Shown here piece after piece: positions 1 to 8,634 of a stretch of DNA of 64,000 bases. The notes beneath the pieces were generated by a model, which saw only the letters and a program-made list of their open reading frames with translations, was not told where the DNA came from and did no database searches. Position 1 is the stretch's first letter. Each line of letters starts with the position of its first letter. The stretch is from Nostoc sp. UHCC 0870 (lineage in GTDB: Bacteria; Cyanobacteriota; Cyanobacteriia; Cyanobacteriales; Nostocaceae), in NCBI RefSeq assembly GCF_022063185.1, contig NZ_CP091913.1:5433141-5497140 (forward strand), written 5' to 3'. Made by a program: the position numbers and the translations under genes.

Positions 1-440
1 GTCAGAAACCCCACGGATAAATCCGGGGCTTGAAAAAGCCTTAATCTGACCAGACTAAGTTCTTAACTGAACTACGTTAGAGGCAAGAGTTAAAGACCTA
101 CCAAGGAATGCGTAGCTAGTTCCTTGCTCTAGAACTGAACGATTAAAGAGGCTTAACGGGGTTAAACCAGTGTCGTTTGGAAGTTACCGACCTCTAACAT
201 TGTCTAAGCTCACATTACCCCGTAAGGGAGGCTCTTTGGAGCAAAACATTATGCGTACTCTTCTTTGTCAAATTTGAAACGGTAACTGTCCCGTTGAAAG
301 TACAAAACAAAGGTACACCGAATGAGCAGCCCCAAGGCGATAATGTAACGGCGAATAAATTCGCCTGCGCCTTACCCCCATGTCTAAAGCCAGGGGCTTC
401 CACGGCGCGAGGTGTTTGGTGAGATAATTGCCTCCAGCAG
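1..440 (+). mobile_element. Probable IS605/TnpB-type right-end relic, non-coding
   Basis: No convincing gene lies before fraC. The stretch is rich in short inverted repeats. One is near 9-31 (CCCC, CGGAT, ATCCG, GGGG). Another is near 376-396, where a CCCC/GGGG stem is followed by GGGCTTCCACGGCGCGAGG. The second resembles the hairpin-plus-tail at 12249-12312 in this window (CCCCACCCT...AGGGTGGGG followed by ACTTCCGCGACACG). Such tails are typical of the 3' ends of cyanobacterial TnpB elements, which carry an omega-like RNA. I infer the decayed end of such an element, whose tnpB is absent or left of the window. The family assignment is uncertain. Confidence 0.35.
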
Positions 441-492
441 TCTCATGACTACAGCTATACTCTCTACAGTTTAACTTTTAGTTTGAACCTGT

Positions 493-1053
493 ATGTTTGA
501 AGATGTTGTTTTCCCTAGAATTTTCCCAGTTGGTGTGATTCTGTTTAATTTTCTGTTCTTTTTGATTGCTATTCCCCTAGAAGGTTACGTTTTTCACAGA
601 AGGTTAAATTTTGATAAAAAATCGAGTATCTTTTATGCGATCGCAGTCAATTTATTTTCTGGTGTTCTTGGTTGGTTGATGTTCTTTTATGTAGAACCTA
701 GATTACCAGTTCAGCTTAGGACTGAGCTAATTAATTATGTTTTGTTTAATATTTTAAAGTCCACTAGTACCCAAGGCGTTTTAGTTTTCACTACTATCAC
801 AATTTTCTTTGGGACATTTTTGATGAAGTTTTTTCTCTTGAGGTTTTTAGTCTTTTCATTAAGTGAAGACCTAGGAAAAAAGCAAGAAGACAAACCTCTA
901 CTTACGCGCTTGAAATTTAGCTTTCTCAGTAAGGCACAATTTCAAAATACTAATTTAGTTACTACTACAATTATAGCAAATTCATTGAGTTATACGGCTA
1001 TCACACTGATTTTATGGATAAGGACTTTAAAAATATTTTCCTCATCAATATAA
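493..1053 (+). CDS. fraC: FraC, filament integrity / septal junction membrane protein
   Basis: This 186-residue integral membrane protein has three strongly hydrophobic segments (about 10-30, 50-70 and 95-120) and a basic cytoplasmic stretch near 130-150. It is the first of three co-directional genes whose sizes and order match fraC-fraD-fraE of Anabaena. There, FraC and FraD sit at the septa between cells and are needed for filament integrity, diazotrophy and intercellular exchange through septal junctions. FraC itself is a small protein of about 180 residues. The ATG at 493 opens the frame and fraD starts 23 bases after the stop, consistent with one operon. Identification rests on size, topology and synteny as well as sequence feel. 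Confidence 0.85.
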   Translation: MFEDVVFPRIFPVGVILFNFLFFLIAIPLEGYVFHRRLNFDKKSSIFYAIAVNLFSGVLGWLMFFYVEPRLPVQLRTELINYVLFNILKSTSTQGVLVFTTITIFFGTFLMKFFLLRFLVFSLSEDLGKKQEDKPLLTRLKFSFLSKAQFQNTNLVTTTIIANSLSYTAITLILWIRTLKIFSSSI

Positions 1054-1076
1054 GGTTTATTACTAGAGGTATCTGA

Positions 1077-2105
1077 ATGAACGCATTTCTTAAAGATATT
1101 TTCGGGATATTTAGAATATTTGAAGATGTTTATGAACGTCTGAAAAAGATATTAATTCCCCCCCAGGCTTATTCTTGGCAAACTTTAATTTATTTAAGTG
1201 TTTTTTCTGGTGTGATATCGTCTTTTGCTGAAGGTTATGTCAGAGATATCATTGCCCTTTGTGGTTGGTTATTTTTAATTGCTGGCACAGCTTGGTATAC
1301 AACTGATGATCCTCTAAAAGTTCCAGGTACTTATATGCCTGTAGGGGCAGTAATTACTGGATTTTTAGTTGCTGTTTTTGCATTTGGTAATCAAAAAAAT
1401 TTGTTTACACCAATGACAATTGTTCTTTGGCCAACAATAGCGGCATTAATTACAGCAATTCCAGAATTTATTGAAGGGAGTGACATTGATTCTAAAGCTA
1501 GAATTCCTAAACCAGAAGCTCGACAAAAAATTATTATTTTGGTCGGTAGTTGTATGGTTATTAGCTGCTGGCTACAGTTCTATTTTGTCATCGATAAATG
1601 GTTGCAGGAATATCCTAGCTTACTAGCAGATGATTTCCAAAATAGTACCTTTGTAATCACAAGAGAAGAACCAGAAAAAGTACCAGCTAATGGTGTTTTG
1701 ATACTTAATCAACTACAACCATTAGTTGAAGGACAAATATCTGAAAAACCTTGGTCACAAGTCGAAAGATGGCTGCTAGAGGCCAATGTAAGGGTAGGAC
1801 AATTAGGTAAAGAAATTTTGGATAACAATTTATCAGGAATTAGAGAAAAAGAACTATGGCGTATTGAGCCGCGTGTTGCTAATACTAAATCTGGTTATAT
1901 CTTAGATTTGCTGAGTATTTGGATAGGCCCAAGTTCTAGTGCTAAAGGTTATTTTTTAAAGAAATCATGTCGGATTGAACCGCTAGCAACATCAAGAAAT
2001 CGTAATACAAGTAGTAGTGTAGCAGAAGATAAAATTGCGGTTGCAGAAATTAACTGCGATCGCACGATTTCAATCAAGCGAGACACACCACCACCGCAGC
2101 AGTGA
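1077..2105 (+). CDS. fraD: FraD, septal junction protein
   Basis: This 342-residue protein has about five membrane segments in the first half, the last near residues 151-171. A hydrophilic, presumably periplasmic domain of about 170 residues follows. That topology is the one described for FraD, a component of septal junctions required for intercellular molecular transfer and filament integrity. The extracytoplasmic part has no recognisable catalytic motif. It lies 23 bases downstream of fraC and upstream of fraE. The last codons (DTPPPQQ) run into a heptamer-repeat tract, so the very C-terminus may vary between strains. Confidence 0.88.
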   Translation: MNAFLKDIFGIFRIFEDVYERLKKILIPPQAYSWQTLIYLSVFSGVISSFAEGYVRDIIALCGWLFLIAGTAWYTTDDPLKVPGTYMPVGAVITGFLVAVFAFGNQKNLFTPMTIVLWPTIAALITAIPEFIEGSDIDSKARIPKPEARQKIIILVGSCMVISCWLQFYFVIDKWLQEYPSLLADDFQNSTFVITREEPEKVPANGVLILNQLQPLVEGQISEKPWSQVERWLLEANVRVGQLGKEILDNNLSGIREKELWRIEPRVANTKSGYILDLLSIWIGPSSSAKGYFLKKSCRIEPLATSRNRNTSSSVAEDKIAVAEINCDRTISIKRDTPPPQQ

Positions 2106-2206
2106 GTGGTGTTAGCGGTAGCGCGGCGTTTAGCCGGTGCTGAGTGCTGAGTGATGAGTAGTGAGTGGTGAGTAGTGAGTGGTGAGTGGTGAGTGTGGAG
2201 TAGTGA
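2103..2206. repeat. Heptameric short tandem repeats plus dispersed palindrome between fraD and fraE
   Basis: The spacer holds the block TTAGCGGTAGCGCGGCG followed by degenerate heptamers (GTGCTGA, GTGATGA, GTAGTGA, GTGGTGA). The same combination recurs at 39452-39543 (inverted) and 57409-57545. It is a typical cyanobacterial short tandemly repeated repetitive sequence. Confidence 0.85.
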
Positions 2207-2208
2207 TT

Positions 2209-2982
2209 ATGACCAAAATATTAGTAATTGCAAAGAATGTATTTCAGGAAGTGGTACGCGATCGCATCCTGTATATTATCGGTTTTTATGCTTTAGTCTT
2301 GGCTGTGGCTAACCGCGCTTTACCTGAATATGCAGCTAGTACCGAAGACAAAATGTTTTTAGACTTTGGTATAGCAGCGATGAGTGCAATTAGTATAATT
2401 GTTGCTGTGTTTATTGGCACAGGATTAATTAACAAAGAAATTGAAAAACGTACCATTTTATTATTGATTGCTAAACCTGTTAGCCGTGGGGAATTTATCA
2501 CGGGTAAATTTTTTGGTTTATCGGCTGTATTGGCTATTTTAATTGCTAGTATGACAGCTATTTATCTACTATTTTTGCAGTTGGGTAATATTCCCTACTC
2601 AATGGCCAGCATTTTAATTGCAGCAGTTTTTTTATGCTTGCAATTAGCTGTCATGACTGCTGTGGCTATCACATTTGGTGTATTTACTAGTTCTTTGTTA
2701 GCCGTGGCTTTAACATTTGCCGTGTATTTAATGGGGAATATTACTCAAAATTTAGTCCAACTGAGTCGGATGAGTCGTAACCCTGTAATGGAGGGTATTA
2801 GTCAAGGTTTATATCTGATATTGCCAGATTTATCTCGACTAGATTTAAAAAATGATGCTGTTTATGGTTTGCAAGCAATACCGGATATGGGTACATTGCT
2901 TGGTAATGGAGTGTATGGCTTAATATACATTACCTTGTTATTAGCGATCGCTATTTTTATATTCTCACGGCGAGAATTTTAA
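2209..2982 (+). CDS. fraE: FraE, ABC-2 type permease
   Basis: This 257-residue protein has six hydrophobic segments, in the pattern of ABC-2 type permeases involved in export. It is third in the fraCDE operon. In Anabaena FraE is needed for filament integrity and heterocyst maturation; its ATPase partner is encoded elsewhere, and none is adjacent here. The frame is open from a GTG-like codon at 2179, but those ten codons lie inside the heptamer repeats. The ATG at 2209 has a GGAG eight bases upstream and is the better start. The stop overlaps the stop of the convergent sugar permease by four bases (2979-2982). Confidence 0.85.
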   Translation: MTKILVIAKNVFQEVVRDRILYIIGFYALVLAVANRALPEYAASTEDKMFLDFGIAAMSAISIIVAVFIGTGLINKEIEKRTILLLIAKPVSRGEFITGKFFGLSAVLAILIASMTAIYLLFLQLGNIPYSMASILIAAVFLCLQLAVMTAVAITFGVFTSSLLAVALTFAVYLMGNITQNLVQLSRMSRNPVMEGISQGLYLILPDLSRLDLKNDAVYGLQAIPDMGTLLGNGVYGLIYITLLLAIAIFIFSRREF

Positions 2983-3863
2983 GACTCTTCGCCCCAACTT
3001 TGTAATTGCAAATAGACTAATACAAGGGTGAAAGCTAATAATACTGTAGCGGCGGCGGCGGCGTAACCAAAATCAAATTGAGCAAAAGCTTCTTGATAAA
3101 TGTAGTAAACCAGCAAATTAGTAGTATTTAGGGGGCCACCACCTGTGACTACATACACTTGCTCAAAACTCCGCAAAGTAAAAATAGCAGTCGTAATTGT
3201 GGCAAAAATTAAAGTTGGTCGCAATCCCGGTAAAGTGACATACCAAAATTGTTGCCAACCATTAGCACCGTCTAGTTCTGCTGCTTCATAGCGACTAAAG
3301 GGAATGGCTTGCAAGCCTGCCAAAAACACCACCATATTAAAACCGAGTTGTTTCCACACACTCAAAATAATTAATACAGGCATTGCCCAAAATGTATCTC
3401 CTAGCCAAGCAATAGCCTGAATACCAAACAAACTTAAAAATCCGTTGACGGGGCCAGTGGACTGAAATAACCAACGAAATCCTAACCCAGCAGCCACTAA
3501 AGAAATAATAGAAGGTAAAAAATAAGCACTCCGCAGAAAACCCCGTAGGACTATAGAGCGATTTAATAAGACTGCTAGACCTATAGGAATAACTAAACTA
3601 GGAATTAAAGTGGCAACGGTAAAATAAACTGTGTTACCCAGAACCTGCCAAAAATCGGGGTTGAGGATTAAACGCCAGTAGTTTTTCAAACCTACCCAAT
3701 AAGTACCTGTAGAAGTAAAACTACCAGCAGTAAAGCTGAGGTAACACAAATAGGCAATTGGCCAAATAACAAATAAACCTAATAAAATTAGCGCAGGTGT
3801 GAGAAAAGTCCAGGCGGCAAATGTATCATTATCTAACCATGACTGAGCAGATTTTTTGTGCAT
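2979..3863 (-). CDS. Sugar ABC transporter permease (MalF/UgpA type)
   Basis: This 294-residue inner-membrane permease has six membrane segments and the cytoplasmic EAA loop that docks on the ATPase (EAAELDGANG followed by WYVTLPGLRPT near residues 192-215). It belongs to the CUT1 carbohydrate importer family. No second permease or ATPase gene adjoins it. The nearest candidate partner is the substrate-binding lipoprotein about 5 kb away on the same strand (8635-9930). The sugar cannot be read from the sequence. Start ATG at 3863. Confidence 0.85.
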   Translation of the reverse strand: MHKKSAQSWLDNDTFAAWTFLTPALILLGLFVIWPIAYLCYLSFTAGSFTSTGTYWVGLKNYWRLILNPDFWQVLGNTVYFTVATLIPSLVIPIGLAVLLNRSIVLRGFLRSAYFLPSIISLVAAGLGFRWLFQSTGPVNGFLSLFGIQAIAWLGDTFWAMPVLIILSVWKQLGFNMVVFLAGLQAIPFSRYEAAELDGANGWQQFWYVTLPGLRPTLIFATITTAIFTLRSFEQVYVVTGGGPLNTTNLLVYYIYQEAFAQFDFGYAAAAATVLLAFTLVLVYLQLQSWGEES

Positions 3864-3923
3864 TGATAATTTTCCCCTTAGCTATTGGGCTAATCTATTT
3901 ATATGTTTGTAACTTTGAATTTT

Positions 3924-4000
3924 GTTAGCGCAGCGTAAAGCCTTCGGCATAGCTTCTCCTAGCGGAGACGCTTCGCGAACGCTTAGAGCGAGTCCATGAG
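3924..4000. repeat. Dispersed palindromic repeat upstream of purN
   Basis: A dense block of short palindromes (TAGCGCAGCG, CTTCGGCATAGC, CTAGCGGAGACGCTTCGCG) is followed by the TTTTGAATTTTGAAT motif. Related blocks occur at 17795-17840 and 57565-57614. Confidence 0.75.
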
Positions 4001-4025
4001 CGTCATTTTGAATTTTGAATTGTTT

Positions 4026-4703
4026 ATGATCGTCCGCCCTGATTTTACCTCTAGCCTTGTTTCTCCCAGCGTTAATACTCATCAATTTACTGAAGTAACT
4101 CCTTTAAAATTGGGAATTATGGCTTCTGGTAGTGGGAGTAATTTTGAAGCAGTTGCCCAAGCTATTGAAGACAAGCAACTCAATGCCCAAATTCAAGTTT
4201 TAATTTATAATAATCCGTCGGCTAAAGCAGCAAATAGAGCGGCTAATAGAGGTGTAGAAGCTGTTTTGTTGAATCATCGTGAATATAAAAATCGTGAAGC
4301 ATTTGACCAAGAAATTGTCAATACTTTGCGGCGATATGATGTAGATTGGGTAATTTTGGCTGGTTGGATGCGAGTTGTCACGTCAGTATTTATTGATGCC
4401 TTTCCCAAGAGAATTATTAATATTCACCCCAGTTTATTGCCTAGCTTCAAAGGTATTCACGCTGTAGAACAAGCCTTAGAAGCTGGGGTAAAAATCACTG
4501 GCTGCACAGTGCATTTAGTTTGTTTAGAAGTAGATAGTGGGCAAATATTAATGCAAGCTGCCGTGCCAATCTTACCAGATGACACGGCGGAAACACTACA
4601 CGCCAGGATTCAAGTTCAAGAGCATACGATACTACCACAGGCGATCGCACTAGCAGCACAAAGGAAATTAGATACACCACTTATATCAATTCGTAATTCG
4701 TAG
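4026..4703 (+). CDS. purN: Phosphoribosylglycinamide formyltransferase PurN
   Basis: It transfers a formyl group from 10-formyltetrahydrofolate to GAR in purine synthesis, in the cytoplasm. The GAR-binding loop GIMASGSGSN lies near residue 30. The catalytic asparagine and histidine lie in INIHPSLLPS (N132, H134) and the catalytic aspartate in LEVDSGQ (D170). The frame is also open from an ATG at 3996, but that codon lies in the dispersed repeat. I therefore place the start at 4026, giving 225 residues. That still leaves about 27 residues before the conserved KLGIMASG, a normal cyanobacterial extension. Confidence 0.92.
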   Translation: MIVRPDFTSSLVSPSVNTHQFTEVTPLKLGIMASGSGSNFEAVAQAIEDKQLNAQIQVLIYNNPSAKAANRAANRGVEAVLLNHREYKNREAFDQEIVNTLRRYDVDWVILAGWMRVVTSVFIDAFPKRIINIHPSLLPSFKGIHAVEQALEAGVKITGCTVHLVCLEVDSGQILMQAAVPILPDDTAETLHARIQVQEHTILPQAIALAAQRKLDTPLISIRNS

Positions 4704-4714
4704 TGAAGAATTGC

Positions 4715-5296
4715 TTATGGCTGCTGAATTTTCCACAAGCAGCTAGAAATCCAATTGGTCATAATGTGAGCGACAATTGGCACGAGCAAGTTGCCACTCC
4801 AAAGTGCGCTGTATCCTAGGATTATCCCAATAATAGTTGCCCAAATTACATAAGGCCATTGTTGAGGGCCGCTAAGATGCAAAATACCAAAGCAGACACT
4901 AGATCCGATTACTGCTAGATGATCTAGTCCTAAAGCGGGTAACATGACACCGCGAAATAATAATTCTTCACTTAATCCCGGTAATAAACCTAACCAAATT
5001 AAGTCAGGCCAAATTAAGGGTTTCAGTACCAATTCCAAGTAATAATCCGCACTTTTGCGGTATGGTAGCCACAAACGATAAGCTATACCACTTATACCTG
5101 TGATGAATAACCCTACACCTATTCCTAAGAGAAAATCTCTAGGATACCAGTGCCATTCAAATAGCAAAAAGTTACCGAAGCGCAACCACAGCCTAGCGAT
5201 TATCCACAACAGAATTGCCGTGACTCCCATAGCGACTAGCACTTGGGTTCGTGTCAAGTATGGAATTTCTGGTTCTTGTTTGTGTTGTTCTACCAC
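4715..5296 (-). CDS. CPBP family intramembrane metalloprotease
   Basis: This 193-residue polytopic membrane protein has the three motifs of the CPBP (Rce1/CAAX-like) glutamic protease family. They are SEELLFRG (EExxxR) near residue 110, FGILH near 138 and a terminal HIMTNW near 180. Family members cleave within membranes or act in protein maturation; the substrate here is unknown. It is convergent with purN, with only 11 bases between stops, so the two probably share a terminator region. Confidence 0.88.
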   Translation of the reverse strand: MVEQHKQEPEIPYLTRTQVLVAMGVTAILLWIIARLWLRFGNFLLFEWHWYPRDFLLGIGVGLFITGISGIAYRLWLPYRKSADYYLELVLKPLIWPDLIWLGLLPGLSEELLFRGVMLPALGLDHLAVIGSSVCFGILHLSGPQQWPYVIWATIIGIILGYSALWSGNLLVPIVAHIMTNWISSCLWKIQQP

Positions 5297-5376
5297 GGGT
5301 GTTTAGGGAATGGGGAGGAATCAATTCAAAATTCAAAATTAAGAATTTCTGTTGACTTTTGTACAGGTGTGATTAA

Positions 5377-6435
5377 TCACGTCTCTACCAAAGGATATAT
5401 TTTAGGAATTAGGGAAGCTGGGTTAATGCCTGCTTTATGGGCTACTAATAGACCTACTGCTTCTAAATATGAGTTTACTTGTATTGATTTTATCCCTAAT
5501 GATTGGGATGAGACTTTGATTTGAGTTTGATTTTCCTCCACGGTGATGATTTGACATGGTTTTTGGCTGAGGCTGAGTAATGCACTACTACCACAGGCAG
5601 TGGCTGGCATAATTAAAGCATCTACTTGTTCTGCCCAAATATCTGTTTGGAGAGATTCAGTTAATCTCTTTTCTAAGATAAATTGTGGGGCGCGACTTAA
5701 TCCTACGAGTACGCTTGGTAAAAAAGTATAACCTAATTCTTCCGCAGCCGATCGCGGTGATAAATTTGGCGCGGGAGGTTCAGCAGCTAAAGCTGGTGCA
5801 TGGGCGCAAGGAATTTGCAAGTTTCTGACTACTAAATGGCTAATTACGGCTTCTGCTCCGGCAATGGGGTCTACGCCTTGACCTAGGCGATAGTTTTGCG
5901 CTGCTTCCTCATCCATATTATCGGGGAAACGGGCAACAACTGCGATCGCTTCTGCTCCTGCTTTCTTAATTAATGTTTCCGCACCTCGCAATAAACTATC
6001 TGGGTTGCCAATTGTTCCCCAACTCGCACCTGATGGAGAAGACCGCAATTCTACGTTTAATGGTGCATCAGTAATTACATAATTTGTTAAGGTCAAGCCC
6101 AGAGTTGCCCGTGCTGCATCGGCTGCTTGTAGGTGTCGCAGCCTTAACTCTGGCTCAATGCCTTGGTCTAAAAGTAAACCTATCTTATTATTACGTACAG
6201 GACGCAAACCCCAGCACCCAGCAGCGAATTTGTCAAGCCCGTAGCCTTCTACATAGAAAGCATTGGAGATATTCCAGTACAAACTTGCACCATTGAGAAC
6301 ATTAGGGTGAGTGATCAGGCGATCGCAAACCTGTGCTATTAATCTAGCAACGGGTATAGCATCCCCGGCATAGCCACCAATGGCTGCACCAACGCCAGTT
6401 GGGACAATGAGAATAGCAGTGTAGGGACGGTTCAT
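5377..6435 (-). CDS. DUF3326 family protein
   Basis: This 352-residue soluble protein matches the DUF3326 family of cyanobacteria and plastid-bearing eukaryotes. Recognisable blocks are IVPTGVGAAIGGYAGDAIPV at the N-terminus, SNAFYVEGYGLDKF near 55-70 and a cluster of GxG and AGAEA motifs in the middle. No catalytic function is established and I assign none. It sits alone on the minus strand between the CPBP protease and a 60-residue conserved protein. Confidence 0.85.
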   Translation of the reverse strand: MNRPYTAILIVPTGVGAAIGGYAGDAIPVARLIAQVCDRLITHPNVLNGASLYWNISNAFYVEGYGLDKFAAGCWGLRPVRNNKIGLLLDQGIEPELRLRHLQAADAARATLGLTLTNYVITDAPLNVELRSSPSGASWGTIGNPDSLLRGAETLIKKAGAEAIAVVARFPDNMDEEAAQNYRLGQGVDPIAGAEAVISHLVVRNLQIPCAHAPALAAEPPAPNLSPRSAAEELGYTFLPSVLVGLSRAPQFILEKRLTESLQTDIWAEQVDALIMPATACGSSALLSLSQKPCQIITVEENQTQIKVSSQSLGIKSIQVNSYLEAVGLLVAHKAGINPASLIPKIYPLVET

Positions 6436-6478
6436 ATTTAAGTGCTGAGTGCGTGGTCTAGCGCAAAAGCTGTGATAA

Positions 6479-6536
6479 GTTTGTAGTAAGCACTTTAGTG
6501 CTAAGAATATTAAGGACTAAAGTCCTTACTACAAAC
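6479..6536. repeat. Dispersed inverted repeat, copy 1
   Basis: A near-perfect palindromic element runs from GTTTGTAGTAAG to CTTACTACAAAC, with nested CACTTTAGTG and GGACTAAAGTCC stems. A second copy is at 8187-8243. It could form a long hairpin if transcribed. Confidence 0.8.
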
Positions 6537-6568
6537 CTAGATCCACCATCATCCTTTCATACTTTTAA

Positions 6569-6751
6569 TTATTCAGCACTAACTGTAGTTACTACAGCTT
6601 CTACAGTCGCTTTTTCTTTATCAGCGTCTACAGCCGTAATTGCCCATCTTAAGGGTTCTCCCTGTTTTTGCAACTCAGCTTCAATCACTTGTTGCAACTC
6701 TGTAGGTGTTTCTTGAAGGTCGATTTCTGCGGTAATGAAATGGGTTGTCAT
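6569..6751 (-). CDS. Small conserved hypothetical protein
   Basis: This 60-residue soluble, acidic protein has a predicted beta-alpha-beta pattern (ITAEIDLQETPTELQQVIEAEL, then WAITAVDADKEKATVEAVV; only parts quoted here). The length, normal codon use and compact sequence suggest a real gene found among cyanobacteria. I recognise no motif and assign no function. It lies upstream of, and reads in the same direction as, the DUF3326 gene. Confidence 0.6.
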   Translation of the reverse strand: MTTHFITAEIDLQETPTELQQVIEAELQKQGEPLRWAITAVDADKEKATVEAVVTTVSAE

Positions 6752-6935
6752 CGCTGTCCATCCGGTTGATTTGTAGATTCTAGAATAACCGATCTTAGGC
6801 AGAGCAAAATACTGATTTTATTTATCCTGTTGATTATCAACAGTAATTGGTAATAATCACCATCAGCAATTTGTGTTTTCTGCCATAAATCCTGACAGCA
6901 AAAAGTTACCAATTACTAACATTAATCTTTTGCGA

Positions 6936-7250
6936 TTATTTACCGAATTGCTTCTGATAAACAATGTCTTCTTTTTCTGTTTCAATTTTCACATCAGAAC
7001 GGGGATAAGCTACACAAAGCAATACGTAACCTTGTTTTTGCAGGTCTGGACTGACTCCCATCCCCTCAGTTTGATCCACAGTTCCGGTAACAATTTGGCC
7101 AGCGCAAGTGGTACAGACACCCGCGTTGCAAGAACTGGGTAAATCTAGCCCTAGCTCATCGGCAACTGATAAAATGGTTTTATCTTCAGGCACTTGTAAT
7201 GTGTGGGTTTTGCCTTGGTGAAGAATCTCAACGGTGTAAGTTGTAGACAT
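6936..7250 (-). CDS. [2Fe-2S] plant-type ferredoxin
   Basis: This 104-residue electron carrier has the four cluster-binding cysteines in the plant-type arrangement, SSCNAGVCTTCAG (Cx4Cx2C) near residues 40-52 and a fourth cysteine in VLLCVAYP near 79. The C-terminus is longer than that of PetF ferredoxin I (VKIETEKEDIVYQKQFGK), so this is one of the minor cyanobacterial ferredoxins. The redox partner cannot be named from the sequence. Confidence 0.9.
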   Translation of the reverse strand: MSTTYTVEILHQGKTHTLQVPEDKTILSVADELGLDLPSSCNAGVCTTCAGQIVTGTVDQTEGMGVSPDLQKQGYVLLCVAYPRSDVKIETEKEDIVYQKQFGK

Positions 7251-7321
7251 ATGCTAAAAAATGAGTGCTATAGACAAACTCATTATTATATCTGAATTGT
7301 TGAAAACATCGCTCAATAATT

Positions 7322-8101
7322 TTATAAAATATCCGGGTCAATATTTAACTCCCGCAACTTAGCGGCTAGGCGTTCAGCACGTTGCTTTTCCTGTTCAGCA
7401 CGCTGTTTTTCTTGTTCAGCACGTTGCTTTTCTTCGTCTGCACGCCGTTTTTCCTGTGCTGCTAGTTCTTCCGGTGTCGGCACTAACTCCCCTTGTGCCG
7501 TAAAATAGCGTAATTGATTATTCTGTACACCCAAATATAAATCTAACTGCTGACTCCATAACCAACCTTGGGGATTTGGTTCTATAGGTTGGTAATGAGC
7601 ATCTACTAAATGAAAACCGACAAATTCTAAATTGTTGGGGTCAAACCAAAAATATTCCGGTGTGCGAAAGATATCTTGATAGATTTGCTTTTTCAAGCTT
7701 TTATCCGTGGCTTTTGTGGAAGGTGACAGTAACTCAACAATAATATTGGGATACTTACCGTCTTCTTGCCAGATTACCCAACTTTTGCGCGGTTTTTTTT
7801 CACATCCTCGCACGACAAAAAAATCAGGTCCGCGAAATTCTTCTGATTTAAGTTGACGTTGGCTATAGTATATTGTCAAATTTCCCGCAGCATAAAAGTC
7901 ATTGCGGTTTTGCCACCACAATTCTAAGCATTGTAATAACAGAATAATTTGGCGTAAATGTAAATCGCTTTCCAATGGTGGTTCGTGACTTTCTATATCT
8001 CCTGGCGGAAATATTATATCTTCTATTGGTAGGTCACTTTCAATATCTCCTGGTGGAAATATTATACCTGCTACTGGTTGTAAATCTTGGGCGACTGACA
8101 T
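7322..8101 (-). CDS. Uma2/DUF820 family PD-(D/E)XK nuclease-like protein
   Basis: A 259-residue protein. The central Uma2 domain shows GPDFFVV followed by VELLSPSTKATDKSLKK and TPEYFWFDP. This is the PD-(D/E)XK fold signature of a family greatly expanded in cyanobacteria. The N-terminus contains two tandem copies of IIFPPGDIES. The C-terminal 40 residues are a heptad-like charged repeat (EKQRAEQ, several times), a likely coiled coil. Biological role and target are unknown. Confidence 0.82.
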   Translation of the reverse strand: MSVAQDLQPVAGIIFPPGDIESDLPIEDIIFPPGDIESHEPPLESDLHLRQIILLLQCLELWWQNRNDFYAAGNLTIYYSQRQLKSEEFRGPDFFVVRGCEKKPRKSWVIWQEDGKYPNIIVELLSPSTKATDKSLKKQIYQDIFRTPEYFWFDPNNLEFVGFHLVDAHYQPIEPNPQGWLWSQQLDLYLGVQNNQLRYFTAQGELVPTPEELAAQEKRRADEEKQRAEQEKQRAEQEKQRAERLAAKLRELNIDPDIL

Positions 8102-8186
8102 GACTTAATTGGGGCTAAAGGTGATGTTGTCTTAGGTTGGATGCACAGGTGTTATCAATATCATAATCTCACTAATTAATAATGAC

Positions 8187-8243
8187 AGTTTGTAGTGAGG
8201 GCTTTAGCCCTCAATTTCAGGACTAAAGTCCTTACTACGAACT
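8187..8243. repeat. Dispersed inverted repeat, copy 2
   Basis: This is the same family as 6479-6536. It runs from AGTTTGTAGTGAGGG to CCTTACTACGAACTT, with internal GGGCTTTAGCCC and GGACTAAAGTCC palindromes. Confidence 0.8.
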
Positions 8244-8369
8244 TGTTTACCCTACATTAATGATCGCATTTTACCAGCACATCCTGAAAATGCTTTGGTA
8301 AAAGAGTTTCATCAATCACTATAATAATAAGAGATAATTAGTTAAATTTGCTTAATTATAAATAATTAT

Positions 8370-8432
8370 GCGCGATTAGGCTTTGCCTACACTTCGTGAA
8401 CGCGTTTCCGTCTGCCTTTTGGCATTGGTTCG
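8370..8432. repeat. Dispersed palindrome-rich block
   Basis: The block has GGCTTTGCC, CTTCGTGAACGCG and CCTTTTGGCA modules. It abuts the start codon of the 64-residue ORF that follows. The rest of the 8102-8432 gap shows nothing beyond the inverted repeat at 8187. Confidence 0.6.
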
Positions 8433-8627
8433 ATGTCTTGGGAAGTTAACCGTAAACAACAGGAAGCCGCTTGGTCGTTGTATGTGGAGTTGGTGACGCG
8501 CATTGCTGTGCAACCTTTAGCACTTGACCAAGGTTTAGTGCGAGAAGCTATGAACTCTCTTTATAGTTTATTCGACACTACCCGCGAAATTCTCAAAGCT
8601 GCTGGGCCTCGGGTTTCTGAAACTTAG
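8433..8627 (+). CDS. Hypothetical protein, possibly N-terminally truncated
   Basis: This 64-residue helical protein has no motif I can name. The body (VNRKQQEAAWSLYVELVTRI...YSLFDTTREILKAAGP) looks like genuine coding sequence, and I have a general impression of longer cyanobacterial relatives with extra N-terminal residues. Upstream of the ATG lies only repeat DNA and no clear ribosome-binding site. A repeat may therefore have replaced the original N-terminus. It is convergent with the sugar-binding lipoprotein, seven bases apart. Confidence 0.5.
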   Translation: MSWEVNRKQQEAAWSLYVELVTRIAVQPLALDQGLVREAMNSLYSLFDTTREILKAAGPRVSET

Positions 8628-8634
8628 TTAACAA

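Noticed and set aside
215..403. 62-codon minus-strand frame at the left edge
   Set aside because: It lies wholly within the structured relic and lacks a start site. The Cys-Gly-rich look comes from hairpin sequence.
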